A stretch of 64,000 nucleotides of DNA from Heliopora coerulea (taxonomy: Eukaryota > Cnidaria > Anthozoa > Scleralcyonacea > Helioporidae), in assembly GCA_030142905.1 (NCBI GenBank), contig JASJOG010000011.1, positions 992,001 to 1,056,000 of the forward strand, in the 5' to 3' direction. Positions 12,134 to 23,200 of this stretch are shown here, in pieces. The translations under genes and the position numbers were made by a program. Position 1 is the stretch's first letter; every line of letters begins with the position of its first letter. The notes under the pieces were generated by a model. That model was not told the DNA's origin, searched no databases, and saw only the letters and a program-made list of their open reading frames with translations.

Positions 12134-14149
12134 GTAAGTGGATGATATCATTCTGGATAAGTCTTATTAACATAACTACAGTGGAACCTCTAATTAGCAG
12201 ACACTTTACAGGATCAATACATGTGTCTGCTGTATGGAGATGTTTTGCTCTACAAGAGGGTTTTCTATTTTTAGAGATAAAACAACAAAAAAAAGGGTAT
12301 CCATATGCTTTATTATGTCTATTTCAGGCATGTGATAAAACAACTAAGTTAAATGTTGTTGTCATAAAGTAGTCTTTGACACTCTTGTGTAACATTCTTA
12401 ATGCATTGACATTCTAAACTAAAAGATAAATCATGAATCAATGTTGTCATCCTAGAACCCTTAAATCATCGACACCACTTAAGGCTTTACAAACATTTAT
12501 GAATAATTCTGTGGGGTGTTGGAGAGTCATGTCTGTCCATTGTTAGGTTGTTTTATAAGGGTTTTGGATTAAAAGATGGCACATGGAAGTGTCCATTTAT
12601 GGATGAATCTACTGTGTAGAAGACTTTTTATGAAGATTTAATAACACTTTGAGTTGGAGAAAAGTGTCCATTGTCCTATCATGGATAATCTGCCTCAGAA
12701 TCTAGTTTCCACAATAACTCATAAAGAACAGCTTGTTTTACAACTTATTTTTAATAGTTCATAGCCAAGCTTGACTTGCTTTCATCTAAGGAGCTCCAAT
12801 TTCCCACAGTTTGCAGTCTGTTGTTCAGAGGTGTCCTCTGTATTGAGGTTTTTTTATGGTGATTTTATAACACTGGGAGCTGGAAAAAGTGTCTGTTGTC
12901 TGTTCTTTGGAGGTATCTGCTGTACAGAGAGAATTTTTACAGAAAATAATAATGAAAACATTCTGTTCTTGACTTTAGCATCCATTCTGTGGAGGTATCC
13001 ACTGTGTAGAAGTGTCCACTATTAGAGGTTTCACTGTTTAAGCCAACAAGGGTTATGTTAATTAGGCTTATCTAGAATGATGTCATCTGCATATATATAT
13101 ATATAAACTCTGAATACTTGATGTAATTTTAATTGGTCTGATGATGGTTTCAAAACAAAACCAAATTATAACTAATTCAACTTTCGTAATATGATTATTA
13201 TTATTATTAATTGGTTGATTGATTGAGTGACAAATTGATTGATTTGACTGATATGGCACCAAAAGTTGTCACTTGCAAAATAACTCAGGTAATTTTGTTA
13301 TCTTATTTCTCAATTTAGATCCAGGCAATTTCTAGTTGTTTACAAATTCCTGTAAAGATATACCAAGCTGTTGGACCAGTAATAGAAATTGGAAAACAAT
13401 ATGATGGCAAAGAAATCCTTTTATCGTAAGCATAATCTTGAGACTGCATTTTGAGTTGACCACTGGGAGAAGTGTAAAATTATCTGTCACCTTCAGTAAC
13501 TCAGCAATAATGAAAACATAACTCTTGACAATTTTACATGATCATGGGAAAATAGTTAGTGGTGACAAAGCTAAGCATAGCAGCTGTTCATGCCATGCAA
13601 ATTTGATATTATTTGTGCAAACCAGAGGATCATGTAATCCAGATATAAAATTATGTACAATATCTAGATAACCAAAACATATTCATAACATTATTTTGTT
13701 GGAATTTCTAGTCATGGTAAGTATAACCATTACCTTGACCACTATGCTGCACTGGTGCATGAGTATGGCTTGATACCAAATATTGTAGATCATTTTAAAT
13801 TTGCAAACTATGGCTTGTTGCTATGCTTTGGTCCTGTTTTAATTTGCATAACATTATGGGTGCTATGCTTAGCTTTGCCATTGAAACTTAGATAATACAT
13901 GTAGTTTGCTAATAGTTAAGGTCAGTTAATAGTTTTAGTTAAAGTTTTTTGAAGCCTGATATCACTTTTTTCATGTCTTGTATTCTAACAGTTTTTGATT
14001 GATGCAAGTGCTGTGGATAAAATGATTAAGTGGGTAGTCACTGTAGTTATTCTTAGAATGTTTCTTATTCCTTTTGCCATAGATATCACCATCATGCTTA
14101 TGGTTTGGGGAAACATTATAACTCTGTCATTGATGGCAAAGATTGGTGA
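6177..14149 (+). CDS. OTUD6B: OTU domain-containing deubiquitinase, OTUD6B orthologue
   Basis: Ten exons give a 292-residue protein: 6177-6255, 7295-7446, 7925-8023, 9977-10114, 10253-10272, 10442-10487, 11223-11331, 11521-11582, 13319-13425, 14083-14149. All junctions are GT-AG and the phases close exactly. Residues 1 to about 120 form the charged coiled coil typical of OTUD6 proteins (start MADEDGGITEYESLLQRH, then AQKRRDKKAALEKERE). The OTU cysteine-protease fold follows: DGHC at residues 160-163 supplies the catalytic Cys163, WGGQLE is the conserved central motif, and HAYGLGKHYNS supplies the catalytic His282. The protein removes ubiquitin from proteins; in mammals OTUD6B acts in proteasome and translation control. 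The length matches the human protein (about 293 residues). Oddities: the intron after 10272 splits the catalytic Cys codon, exon 5 is only 20 bp, and three introns carry transposons. Confidence 0.95.
7085..7258. mobile_element. Palindromic tRNA-derived MITE in OTUD6B intron 1
   Basis: Left arm 7085-7144 and right arm about 7203-7258 are inverted near-identical copies (about 58 bp, with one 2-bp gap). The outer ends read CATGCTCTCAAGCTGTTCTC on the plus strand and its complement on the right. The right half contains an intact tRNA-like fold, and the left arm repeats the T-arm/acceptor half in inverse orientation. The element ends 36 bp before the exon 2 acceptor. Confidence 0.75.
7153..7224 (+). 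tRNA. tRNA-like sequence (anticodon position reads GGT), probably SINE/MITE-derived
   Basis: It folds as a cloverleaf. A 7-bp acceptor (GTCTTTG with CAGGGAC, two G-U pairs) leads to TA, a GCTC/GAGC D-stem, an anticodon stem TCTCA/TCAGA with one C-C mismatch, a 7-nt loop CTGGTGA, a 5-nt variable loop, and T-stem ATGGG/CCCGT around TTCAATT. GGT would be Thr, but eukaryotes normally decode that box with AGT. Being embedded in a palindrome inside an intron, it is more likely a transposon promoter module than a working tRNA gene. Confidence 0.45.
8170..9392 (-). mobile_element. DNA transposon remnant with TIRs in OTUD6B intron 3
   Basis: The terminal inverted repeats read TACCATAAACTGGGGTTACT at the left and its near-complement at the right, with further inverted GGGGTTACTTTGGCC copies inside (near 8365 and 9003). 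The minus strand carries a decayed coding region at about 8530-8940. The length of about 1.2 kb is too short for a full transposase. Confidence 0.7.
8530..8940 (-). pseudogene. Transposase C-terminal fragment (frameshifted)
   Basis: Minus-strand frames hold an acidic serine-rich stretch (8820-8930), then in another frame a GDFVLVQYD-like segment, MVKYYIGECV and KVLPPP, ending with a stop near 8530. The order 'DFVLVKY ... YYVG ... KVLPPP' resembles the C-terminal module seen in DDE transposases of animal DNA transposons, possibly pogo/CENP-B-like. No catalytic DDE core is present. The identification is family-level inference. Confidence 0.45.
11787..11880. repeat. Microsatellites (CA)n, (TA)n and (GT)n
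   Basis: (AC)n at about 11790-11813, a short (AT)n, then (GT)n at 11859-11880, directly abutting the hammerhead-bearing repeat. Confidence 0.85.
11886..11927 (-). ncRNA. Type I hammerhead ribozyme, short stem III (candidate 1)
   Basis: Read on the minus strand: stem I strand CTGCA, core CTGATGA, stem II GCTG-TAGTA-CAGC, core GAAA, a tiny stem III closed by a 2-nt loop (A-U, U-G, G-U), cleavage triplet ending TC, then stem I strand TGCAG. All invariant core positions are present. Predicted cleavage falls between plus positions 11891 and 11890. Very short stem III is known from Penelope-like elements and retrozymes, which usually act as dimers. Confidence 0.75.
12082..12135. repeat. (TA)n microsatellite
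   Basis: About 50 bp of TA dinucleotide, preceded by a truncated copy (12062-12084) of the start of the same hammerhead-bearing repeat. Confidence 0.9.
12179..13036. mobile_element. Tigger/pogo-type non-autonomous element
   Basis: The left end CAGTGGAACCTCTAATTAGC and the complement of the right end (CAGTGAAACCTCTAATAG) are Tigger-type terminal inverted repeats. The left flank is TA; the right flank is TT, so the target duplication is eroded. The interior has no transposase. It is nested in the larger foldback element. Confidence 0.7.
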
Positions 14150-14166
14150 GTCAAACAGTTTGAGTA

Positions 14167-14172
14167 AATAAA
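14167..14172 (+). terminator. Polyadenylation signal AATAAA after OTUD6B
   Basis: AATAAA lies 18 bases downstream of the OTUD6B stop codon. Other AT-rich matches follow, so which one is used is uncertain. Confidence 0.4.
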
Positions 14173-15440
14173 TTTATTTTAGTGTCAAAAATTGGGCTTT
14201 TTGAAACATTCTTATCAATCACATTCTTTCTTTTTTAAGGTAACATTTGCTGTACATGACATGCCTGACTCACTGTATTGAAAGTTAGAATTTTAATTCA
14301 GACATTGTGCCATAGCACTTTTTTTAAAATGTAAAAAAAAATATTTAAAATTACTCTTAAAACTTATAACAAACACAACAGCATACTTTAAACGGTTTTT
14401 TTTTGGTTTTTTTACTTTATGAAATTTATTAGACTTTTTGAACAAATAACCTGGTATGTGTAATGTTTCTCTTTTACATTTTATTTAGTAGGAAATTTCA
14501 AATTAAAACATACTCTATTCAACTCTGCTGACAGTGAGTTGGACTTCTGGTTGAAAATTTATCCCATGTTAGGGGCCCACAGAACATAGGACACACAAAA
14601 AGATCTTTTTATCATGGAATATGACTGGTTATCATTTTGTGAATATCGTTTGAAGTAAAATTAATCTTGGAGTCAAAAATGTGACTTTTCAAATTCAAAA
14701 GTGTCACAGAATGTAGATTTGTGTTTGTGTACAGTATATCAAAATCATATGGATAAGCAACCAGTCGCAGATTGTCATTCTCTAGCAGAAAATTGGCAAC
14801 AAAAATCTTTTAACTATGGAATTGCAATTTAGGGCTTGTGTATTTGACTTTCATGTGCAGATTCAATTCTATTCACATCAGATTTAAATAACAATAGTAA
14901 ATCTAAACAGTAACAAAACTGACAAATTTTTTGGGCATTATTGGACAGTTTGTAAAATAAGGATTTTGTGATCCAATATAATTTCATCAGACTTCAATAT
15001 GGGTGGATACTGTAGTGGAAAACTGGTTATAAGTGAGAATAAAGATAGAATAATTGTGTTGATGTAAAATTTGGATGAAATGAAATAAAAAATTTTGAAA
15101 TAAATGCTGAAACAAATCAGGTACCATGGTTTGTTGCCAGCACCGCGTTTCATGTGTCATTACTGCATGGTAATGTTACAACACAATCATACGAAAGATA
15201 TAAGGTAGGTTGCTCTTACTTTATTTTCAGGGAGATTCAGATTTATAGCTGTCAGGTTAAGTTTGTGTACATTTCTACTTTGAAATTTTGTATGATAGGA
15301 TTGTAGATTTGTACAGTTCATTAACCTCAATCATCCTACACTTTGCTCATAGATTTACCAACATTCCTTTTAAACTACCACAGGTTCCTGTTGTGATCAC
15401 TGCATGTTCAAGATTTAAACCTTATTAAATGCTGTGTAGG
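14173..15440. other. Intergenic, nothing recognised
   Basis: AT-rich sequence downstream of OTUD6B. It contains no supported gene, RNA or repeat; the short minus-strand frame at 14938-15153 has no recognisable features. Confidence 0.5.
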
Positions 15441-16780
15441 CCTTTTATTAAATTAAACAGGTTCAAAATGTGAATTTGTTTGGAAGGGACTGAATTTGTG
15501 AAGCCTCCAACATCTCTTTAAAAACCCCTTTTCTAATAAGTCCCACATGTAAATCCCTTTGGAATTGGAATTCCCCAGAGATTTATTACACCAACTGAAA
15601 ACCCAAGTTTTGGCCAATTTTGACTTGGGAAAATAAGTCCTAAGGGAATTAGTATTCCACCGGAAGTTAGCCAAACTTGCACTGGAGCAGCAATTCCCTT
15701 GTGAATTTGTATTCCGCTGGGATTTATTACACCAATTGAAAAATTTAATTTTGACCGATCTTGACTTGGGAAAATAAATCTCATGGGAACTGAAATTCCT
15801 TTGGGAATTAACCAAATGTTTATTTTAAGTCATCAATTCCCTTGAGAATTGTAATTCCTTTGGGATTTATTACACCAACTAAAAAATCAGATTTTGGCCG
15901 ATTTTTACTTAGGAAAATAAATCCCATAGGAATTGCAATTCCTTTGGGCTTTATTACACCAACTGAAAAATCGAATTTCGGCCAATTTTGACTTGGGAAA
16001 ATAAATCCCGTGGCAATTGGAATTTCCTTGGGAATTAGTCAAATGTTCACTTAAGTTATCAATTCCCTTGAGAATTGGAATTCCCCTGGGATTTATTACA
16101 CCAACTGGAAAATCAAGTTTTGGCCGATTTTTAGTTGGGAAAATAGATCCATGGGAATTGAAATTCCCTTGGGCATTAACCAAATGTTCACTGGAGTAAT
16201 CGATTCCCTTGAGAATTGGAATTCCCTTGGGATTTATTACACCAACTGAGAAATTAAATTTTGGCCGATTTTAACTTGGGGAAAATAAATCCCATGAGAA
16301 TTGGAATTCCTCTGGGATTTATTACGCTAACTGAAAAATCGGATTTTGGCCGATTTTGACTTGGGAAAATAAATCCTATGGGAATTGAAATTCCCTTGGG
16401 AATTTACTAAACTTTCACTTGAGACATCAATTCCCTTGGGAATTGGAATTCCCCTGGGATTTATTACACCAACTGAAAAATCAAATTTTGGTCGATCTTT
16501 AGTTGGGAAAATAGATCCTATGGGAATTGGAATTCCCTTGGGATTTATTACACTAACTGAAAAATCGGATTTTGGACGATTTTGACATGGAAAATAAATC
16601 CCATGGGAATTGAAATTCCCTTGGGAATTCACTAAACTTTTACTTGGGACATCAATTCCCTTGGGAATTGAAATTCCCCTGGGATTTTATTACACCAACT
16701 GGAAAATCAAATTTTGGCCGATTTTAACTTGGGAAAATAAATCCCATGGGAATTCCAATTCTCTTGGGACTTAATCAATT
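15440..16780. repeat. Composite tandem repeat alternating about 142-bp and 84-bp spacings
   Basis: The motif GGGATTTATTACACCAACTG recurs at about 15580, 15721, 15864, 15948, 16090, 16231, 16316, 16458, 16541 and 16683. After the first copies, spacings alternate between about 142 and 84 bp, so two sub-units (about 84 and 58 bp) combine into a higher-order unit of about 226 bp. Units contain near-palindromes of the type GGGAATTGGAATTCCC. Several modest ORFs on both strands are repeat artefacts. Confidence 0.85.
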
Positions 16781-17209
16781 TTCAATAAGGAAATTTAACC
16801 CATTTCCTAAGAACTTACACGCTAGCAAGGAAATACTCAAGGCACCCAAGAGCAAGAGGAAAAAATGCATAAGCGCAACCAAACACCCACGTAACTATGG
16901 CTAAGGAACCGTAACGCAACCAGAAATATACCAAACGTACCTATGGGTGAGTAAAAAGAACATCCAAACGAATAAAATGCGAAAGTACCAATGCGCAAAT
17001 AAAGGCGCCGTAGGCACCAAACTCACGTAGCTGTTCACATGTGGGAACGGGTCCAAAGTACCTCACGTCTAAGTAAAAACAATGCGCCATTACTACACTT
17101 TTGGCTGTTCATAACAAGAAAATATACTAACTTTAACGTCAGCTTCAAAATAAGATTAAAATACTCCGTGATATACGCTTCCAGAACAGTTAGCTAGCTA
17201 ACTATAGGT
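16781..17209. other. Spacer between two tandem arrays
   Basis: No gene or repeat recognised. Confidence 0.4.
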
Positions 17210-20200
17210 TAACCCTTCACTTTTTTACAAAATATTTCACCGAAAAACTGAATACGAATTTTAAGCTAAAACCACTGGAATAACTACTAAACAAAGCTAC
17301 TTCGCCTCAACTTTCATAATGTGAGCTTATTTAGAAACTTTAAAAATGTCCGAAAATTTTTAAAAAGCCATTGCTTAACTCCTTAACATTCTCGTGAAGC
17401 TTTCAACCTGAAAACTCATTACGAATTTTAAGCTAAAATGACTGGAATAAGTGCTAAACTAACCTACTTCGCCTCAACTTTTACATTATGATCTTATTTC
17501 GAAAGTTTGAAAAATCATCAAAAACCATGGGTTAACCCCTTTACTATTTTGGTGAAATTTTTCGATCTCAAAAATTATGTCAAATATTTATCTAAAGTCC
17601 CTCAAATAACGGCAAAGCTATGTAATTCGGCCCAAACTTTCATATTTCCAGCTTAATTCGAAAGTTTCAAATTGGACGAAAAATCTTAAAAAACCATGAG
17701 TTAACCCCTTTACTTTTTAGTGAAATTTTTCGACCGCAAAAATTATATCAAATATTAATCTAAAGTTCGTCAAATAAGAGCAAAGCTATATTATTCGGTC
17801 CAAACTTTCATATTCTGCACTTATTTCGAAAGTTGGAAATTGGTCGAAAAATCGTCAAAAACCATGGACTAACCCCTTTACTTTTTGGTCCAATTTTTCC
17901 ACCTCAAAAATCTCTTCGAATTTAAAGCTAAAACGATGGGAATCGACGCCAAACTAAATCATTTCGCCTAAACTGTCCTATTTTAAGCTTATTTCGAAAC
18001 TTTGAAATTGGTCGAAAAATCGTCAAAAACCAAAGGTTAACCCCTTTACTTTTTGGTCCAATTTTTCCACCTAAAATTTTCAACGTAATTTCGCTCAAAA
18101 ACCACTCAAATCACTGCAAAACTACTTTCTATGCAATAAACTTTCATATTCTACACTTATTTCGAAAGTTGGAAATTGGTCGAAAAATCGTCAAAAACCA
18201 AAGGTTAACCCCTTTACTTTTTGGTCAAATTTTTCCACCTAAAATTTTCAACGTAATTTCGCTCAAAAACCACTCAAATCACTGCGAAACTACTTTCTAT
18301 GCAATAAACTTTCCTATTCTGCTCTTATTTCGAAACTTTGAAATTGGTCGAAAAATCGTCAAAAACCAAAGGTTAACCCCTTTTCATTTTGGTCAAATTT
18401 TTCCACCTAAAATTTTCAACGTAATTTCGCTAAAAAGCCACTCAAATCACTGCAAAACCAGTTTCTATGCAATAAAATTTCCTATTCTGCACTTATTTCG
18501 AAAGTTGGAAATTGGTCGAAAAATCGTCAAAAACCAAAGGTTAACCCCTTTACTTTTTGGTCCAATTTTTCCACCTAAAATTTTCAACGTAATTTCCCTT
18601 AAAAACCACTCAAATCACTGCAAAACCAGTTTCTATGCAATAAACTTTCAGATTCTGCACTTATTTCGAAAGTTGAAAATTGGTCGAAAAATCGTCAAAA
18701 ACCAAAGGTTAACCCCTTTTCATTTAGGTCAAATTTTTCCACCTAAAATTTTCAACGTAATTTCGCTCAAAAACCACTCAAATTACCGCGAAACTACTTT
18801 CTATGCAATAAACTTTCAGATTCTGCTCTTATTTCGAAAGTTGGAAATTGGTCGAAAAATCGTCAAAAACCAAAGGTTAACCCCTTTACTTTTTGGTCCA
18901 ATTTTTCTACCTCAAATTTTCAACGTAATTTCGCTCAAAAACCACTCAAATCACCGCGAAACTACTTTGTATGCAATAAACTTTCATATTCTGCACTTAT
19001 TTCGAAAGTTGGAAATTGGTCGAAAAATCGTCAAAAACCAAAGGTTAACCCCTTTACTTTTTGGTCCAATTTTTCCACCTAAAATTTTCAACGTAATTTC
19101 CCTTAAAAACCACTCAAATCACTGCAAAACCAGTTTCTATGCAATAAACGTTCCTATTCTGCACTTATTTCGAAAGTTGGAAATTGGTCGAAAAATCGTC
19201 AAAAACCAAAGGTTAACCCCTTTACTTTTTGGTCCAATTTTTCCACCTAAAATTTTCAACGTAATTTCCCTTAAAAACCACTCAAATCACTGCAAAACCA
19301 GTTTCTATGCAATAAACTTTCCTATTCTGCACTTATTTCGAAAGTTGGAAATTGGTCGAAAAATCGTCAAAAACCAAAGGTTAACCCCTTTACTTTTTGG
19401 TCCAATTTTTCCACCTAAAATTTTCAACGTAATTTCCCTTAAAAACCACTCAAATCACTGCAAAACCAGTTTCTATGCAATAAACTTTCAGATTCTGCTC
19501 TTATTTCGAAAGTTGGAAATTGGTCGAAAAATCGTCAAAAACCAAAGGTTAACCCCTTTTCATTTAGGTCAAATTTTTCCACCTAAAATTTTCAACGTAA
19601 TTTCGCTCAAAAACCACTCAAATTACCGCGAAACTACTTTCTATGCAATAAACTTTCAGATTCTGCTCTTATTTCGAAAGTTGAAAATTCGTCGAAAAAT
19701 CGTCAAAAACCAAAGGTTAACCCCTTTACTTTTCGGTCCAATTTTTCCACCTAAAATTTTCAACGTAATTTCCCTTAAAAACCACTCAAATCACTGCAAA
19801 ACCAGTTTCTATGCAATAAACTTTCCTATTCTGCACTTATTTCGAAAGTTGGAAATTGGTCGAAAAATCGTCAAAAACCAAAGGTTAACCCCTTTACTTT
19901 TTGGTCCAATTTTTCCACCTAAAATTTTCAACGTAATTTCCCTTAAAAACCACTCAAATCACTGCAAAACCAGTTTCTATGCAATAAACGTTCCTATTCT
20001 GCACTTATTTCGAAAGTTGGAAATTGGTCGAAAAATCGTCAAAAACCAAAGGTTAACCCCTTTACTTTTTGGTCCAATTTTTCCACCTAAAATTTTCAAC
20101 GTAATTTCGCTCAAAAACCACTCAAATCACTGCAAAACCAGTTTCTATGCAATAAACTTTCCTATTCTGCACTTATTTCGAAAGTTGGAAATTGGTCGAA

Positions 20201-23200
20201 AAATCGTCAAAAACCAAAGGTTAACCCCTTTACTTTTTGGTCCAATTTTTCCACCTAAAATTTTCAACGTAATTTCCCTTAAAAACCACTCAAATCACTG
20301 CAAAACCAGTTTCTATGCAATAAACTTTCCTATTCTGCACTTATTTCGAAAGTTGGAAATTGGTCGAAAAATCGTCAAAAACCAAAGGTTAACCCCTTTA
20401 CTTTTTGGTCCAATTTTTCCACCTAAAATTTTCAACGTAATTTCCCTTAAAAACCACTCAAATCACTGCAAAACCAGTTTCTATGCAATAAACTTTCCTA
20501 TTCTGCACTTATTTCGAAAGTTGGAAATTGGTCGAAAAATCGTCAAAAACCAAAGGTTAACCCCTTTACTTTTTGGTCCAATTTTTCCACCTAAAATTTT
20601 CAACGTAATTTCGCTCAAAAACCACTCAAATCACTGCAAAACCAGTTTCTATGCAATAAACTTTCCTATTCTGCACTTATTTCGAAAGTTGGAAATTGGT
20701 CGAAAAATCGTCAAAAACCAAAGGTTAACCCCTTTTCATTTTGGTCCAATTTTTCCACCTCAAATTTTCAACGTAATTTCGCTCAAAAACCACTCAAATT
20801 ACCGCGAAACTACTTTCTATGAAATAAACTTTCAGATTCTGCTCTAATTTCGAAAGTTGGAAATTGGTCGAAAAATCGTCAAAAACCAAAGGTTAACCCC
20901 TTTACTTTTTGGTCCAATTTTTCTACCTCAAATTTTCAACGTAATTTCGCTCAAAAACCACTCAAATCACCGCGAAACTACTTTCTATGCAATAAACTTT
21001 CATATTCTGCACTTATTTCGAAAGTTGGAAATTGGTCGAAAAATCGTCAAAAACCAAAGGTTAACCCCTTTACTTTTTGGTCCAATTTTTCCACCTAAAA
21101 TTTTCAACGTAATTTCCCTTAAAAACCACTCAAATCACTGCAAAACCAGTTTCTATGCAATAAACTTTCATATTCTGCACTTATTTCGAAAGTTGGAAAT
21201 TGGTCGAAAAATCGTCAAAAACCAAAGGTTAATCTCTTTACTTTTCGGTCCAATTTTTCCACCTAAAATTTTCAACGTAATTTCGCTCAAAAACCACTCA
21301 AATCACTGCAAAACTAGTTTCTATGCAATAAACTTTCATATTCTTCACTTATTTCGAAAGTTGGAAATTGGTCGAAAAATCGTCAAAAACCAAAGGTTAA
21401 CCCCTTTACTTTTTGTTACAATTTTTCCACCTAAAATTTTCAACGTAATTTCGCTCAAAAACCACTCAAATCACTGCAACACTAGTTTCTATGCAATAAA
21501 TTTTCATATTCTGCACTTATTTCGAAAGTTGGAAATTGGTCGAAAAATCGTCAAAAACCAAAGGTTAACCCCTTTACTTTTTGGTCCAATTTTTCCACCT
21601 AAAATTTTCAACGTAATTTCCCTTAAAAACCACTCAAATCACTGCAAAACCAGTTTCTATGCAATAAACTTTCCTATTCTGCACTTATTTCGAAAGTTGT
21701 AAATTGGTCAAAAAATCGTCAAAAACCAAAGGTTAACCTCTTTACTTTTCGGTCCAATTTTTCCACCTAAAATTTTCAACGTAATTTCGCTCAAAAACCA
21801 CTCAAATCACTGCAAAACTACTTTCTATGCAATAAACTTTCCTATTCTGCACTTATTTCGAAAGTTGGAAATTGGTCAAAAAATCGTCAAAAACCAAAGG
21901 TTAACCCCTTTACTTTTTGGTGAAATTTTCGACCTTAAAAATCTCTTCGAATTTTAAACTAAAACGACTGGAATCGACGCGAAACTAAATCATTTCGCCT
22001 AAACTGTCCTATTTAAAGCTTATTTCGAAAGTTGGAAATTGGTCGAAAAATCGTCAAAAACCAAAGGTTAACCCCTTTACTTTTTGGTCCAATTTTTCCA
22101 CCTCAAAAATCTCTTCTAATTTAAAGCTAAAACGATGGGAATCGACGCGAAACTAAATCATTTCGCCTAAACTGTCCTATTTTAAGCTTATTTCGAAACT
22201 TTGAAATTGGTCGAAAAATCGTCAAAAACCAAAGGTTAACCCCTTTACTTTTTGGTCCAATTTTTCCACCTAAAATTTTCAACGTAATTTCGCTCAAAAA
22301 CCACTCAAATCACTGCAAAACTACTTTCTATGCAATAAACTTTCATATTCTACACTTATTTCGAAAGTTGGAAATTGGTCGAAAAATCGTCAAAAACCAA
22401 AGGTTAACCCCTTTACTTTTTGGTGAAATTTTCGACCTTAAAAATCTCTTCGAATTTTAAACTAAAACGACTGGAATCGACGCGAAACTAAATCATTTCG
22501 CCTAAACTGTCCTATTTAAAGCTTATTTCGAAACTTTGAAATTGGTCGAAAAATCGTCAAAAACCAAAGGTTAACCCCTTTACTTTTTGGTCCAATTTTT
22601 CCACCTCAAAAATCTCTTCGAATTTATAGCTAAAACGATGGGAATCGACGCGAAACTAAATCATTTCGCCTAAACTGTCCTATTTTAAGCTTATTTCGAA
22701 ACTTTGAAATTGGTCGAAAAATCGTCAAAAACCAAAGGTTAACCCCTTTACTTTTTGGTCCAATTTTTCCACCTCAAAAATCTCTTCGAATTTAAAGCTA
22801 AAACGATGGGAATCGACGCCAAACAAAATCATTTCGCCTAAACTGTCCTATTTTAAGCTTATTTCGAAACTTTGAAATTGGTCGAAAAATCGTCAAAAAC
22901 CAAAGGTTAACCCCTTTACTTTTTGGTCCAATTTTTCCACCTAAAATTTTCAACGTAATTTCCCTTAAAAACCACTCAAATCACTGCAAAACCAGTTTCT
23001 ATGCAATAAACTTTCATATTCTGCACTTATTTCGAAAGTTGGAAATTGGTCGAAAAATCGTCAAAAACCAAAGGTTAACCCCTTTACTTTTTGGTCCAAT
23101 TTTTCCACCTAAAATTTTCAACGTAATTTCCCTTAAAAACCACTCAAATCACTGCAAAACCAGTTTCTATGCAATAAACTTTCATATTCTGCACTTATTT

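Larger units (their letters stand above)
11707..13185. mobile_element. Foldback element with nested Tigger-like MITE in OTUD6B intron 8
   Basis: The outer arms of about 85 bp (11707-11792 and 13104-13185) are inverted copies, each followed inward by microsatellite. A second inverted pair lies further in (about 12141-12177 and 13046-13092). The arms enclose a hammerhead motif (11886-11927) and a separate TIR element (12179-13036). Confidence 0.65.

Noticed and set aside
18169..20847. 892-residue protein of 56-residue repeats as a gene
   Set aside because: It is the translation of a 168-bp satellite whose period is divisible by three; no start context, splice sites or family similarity.
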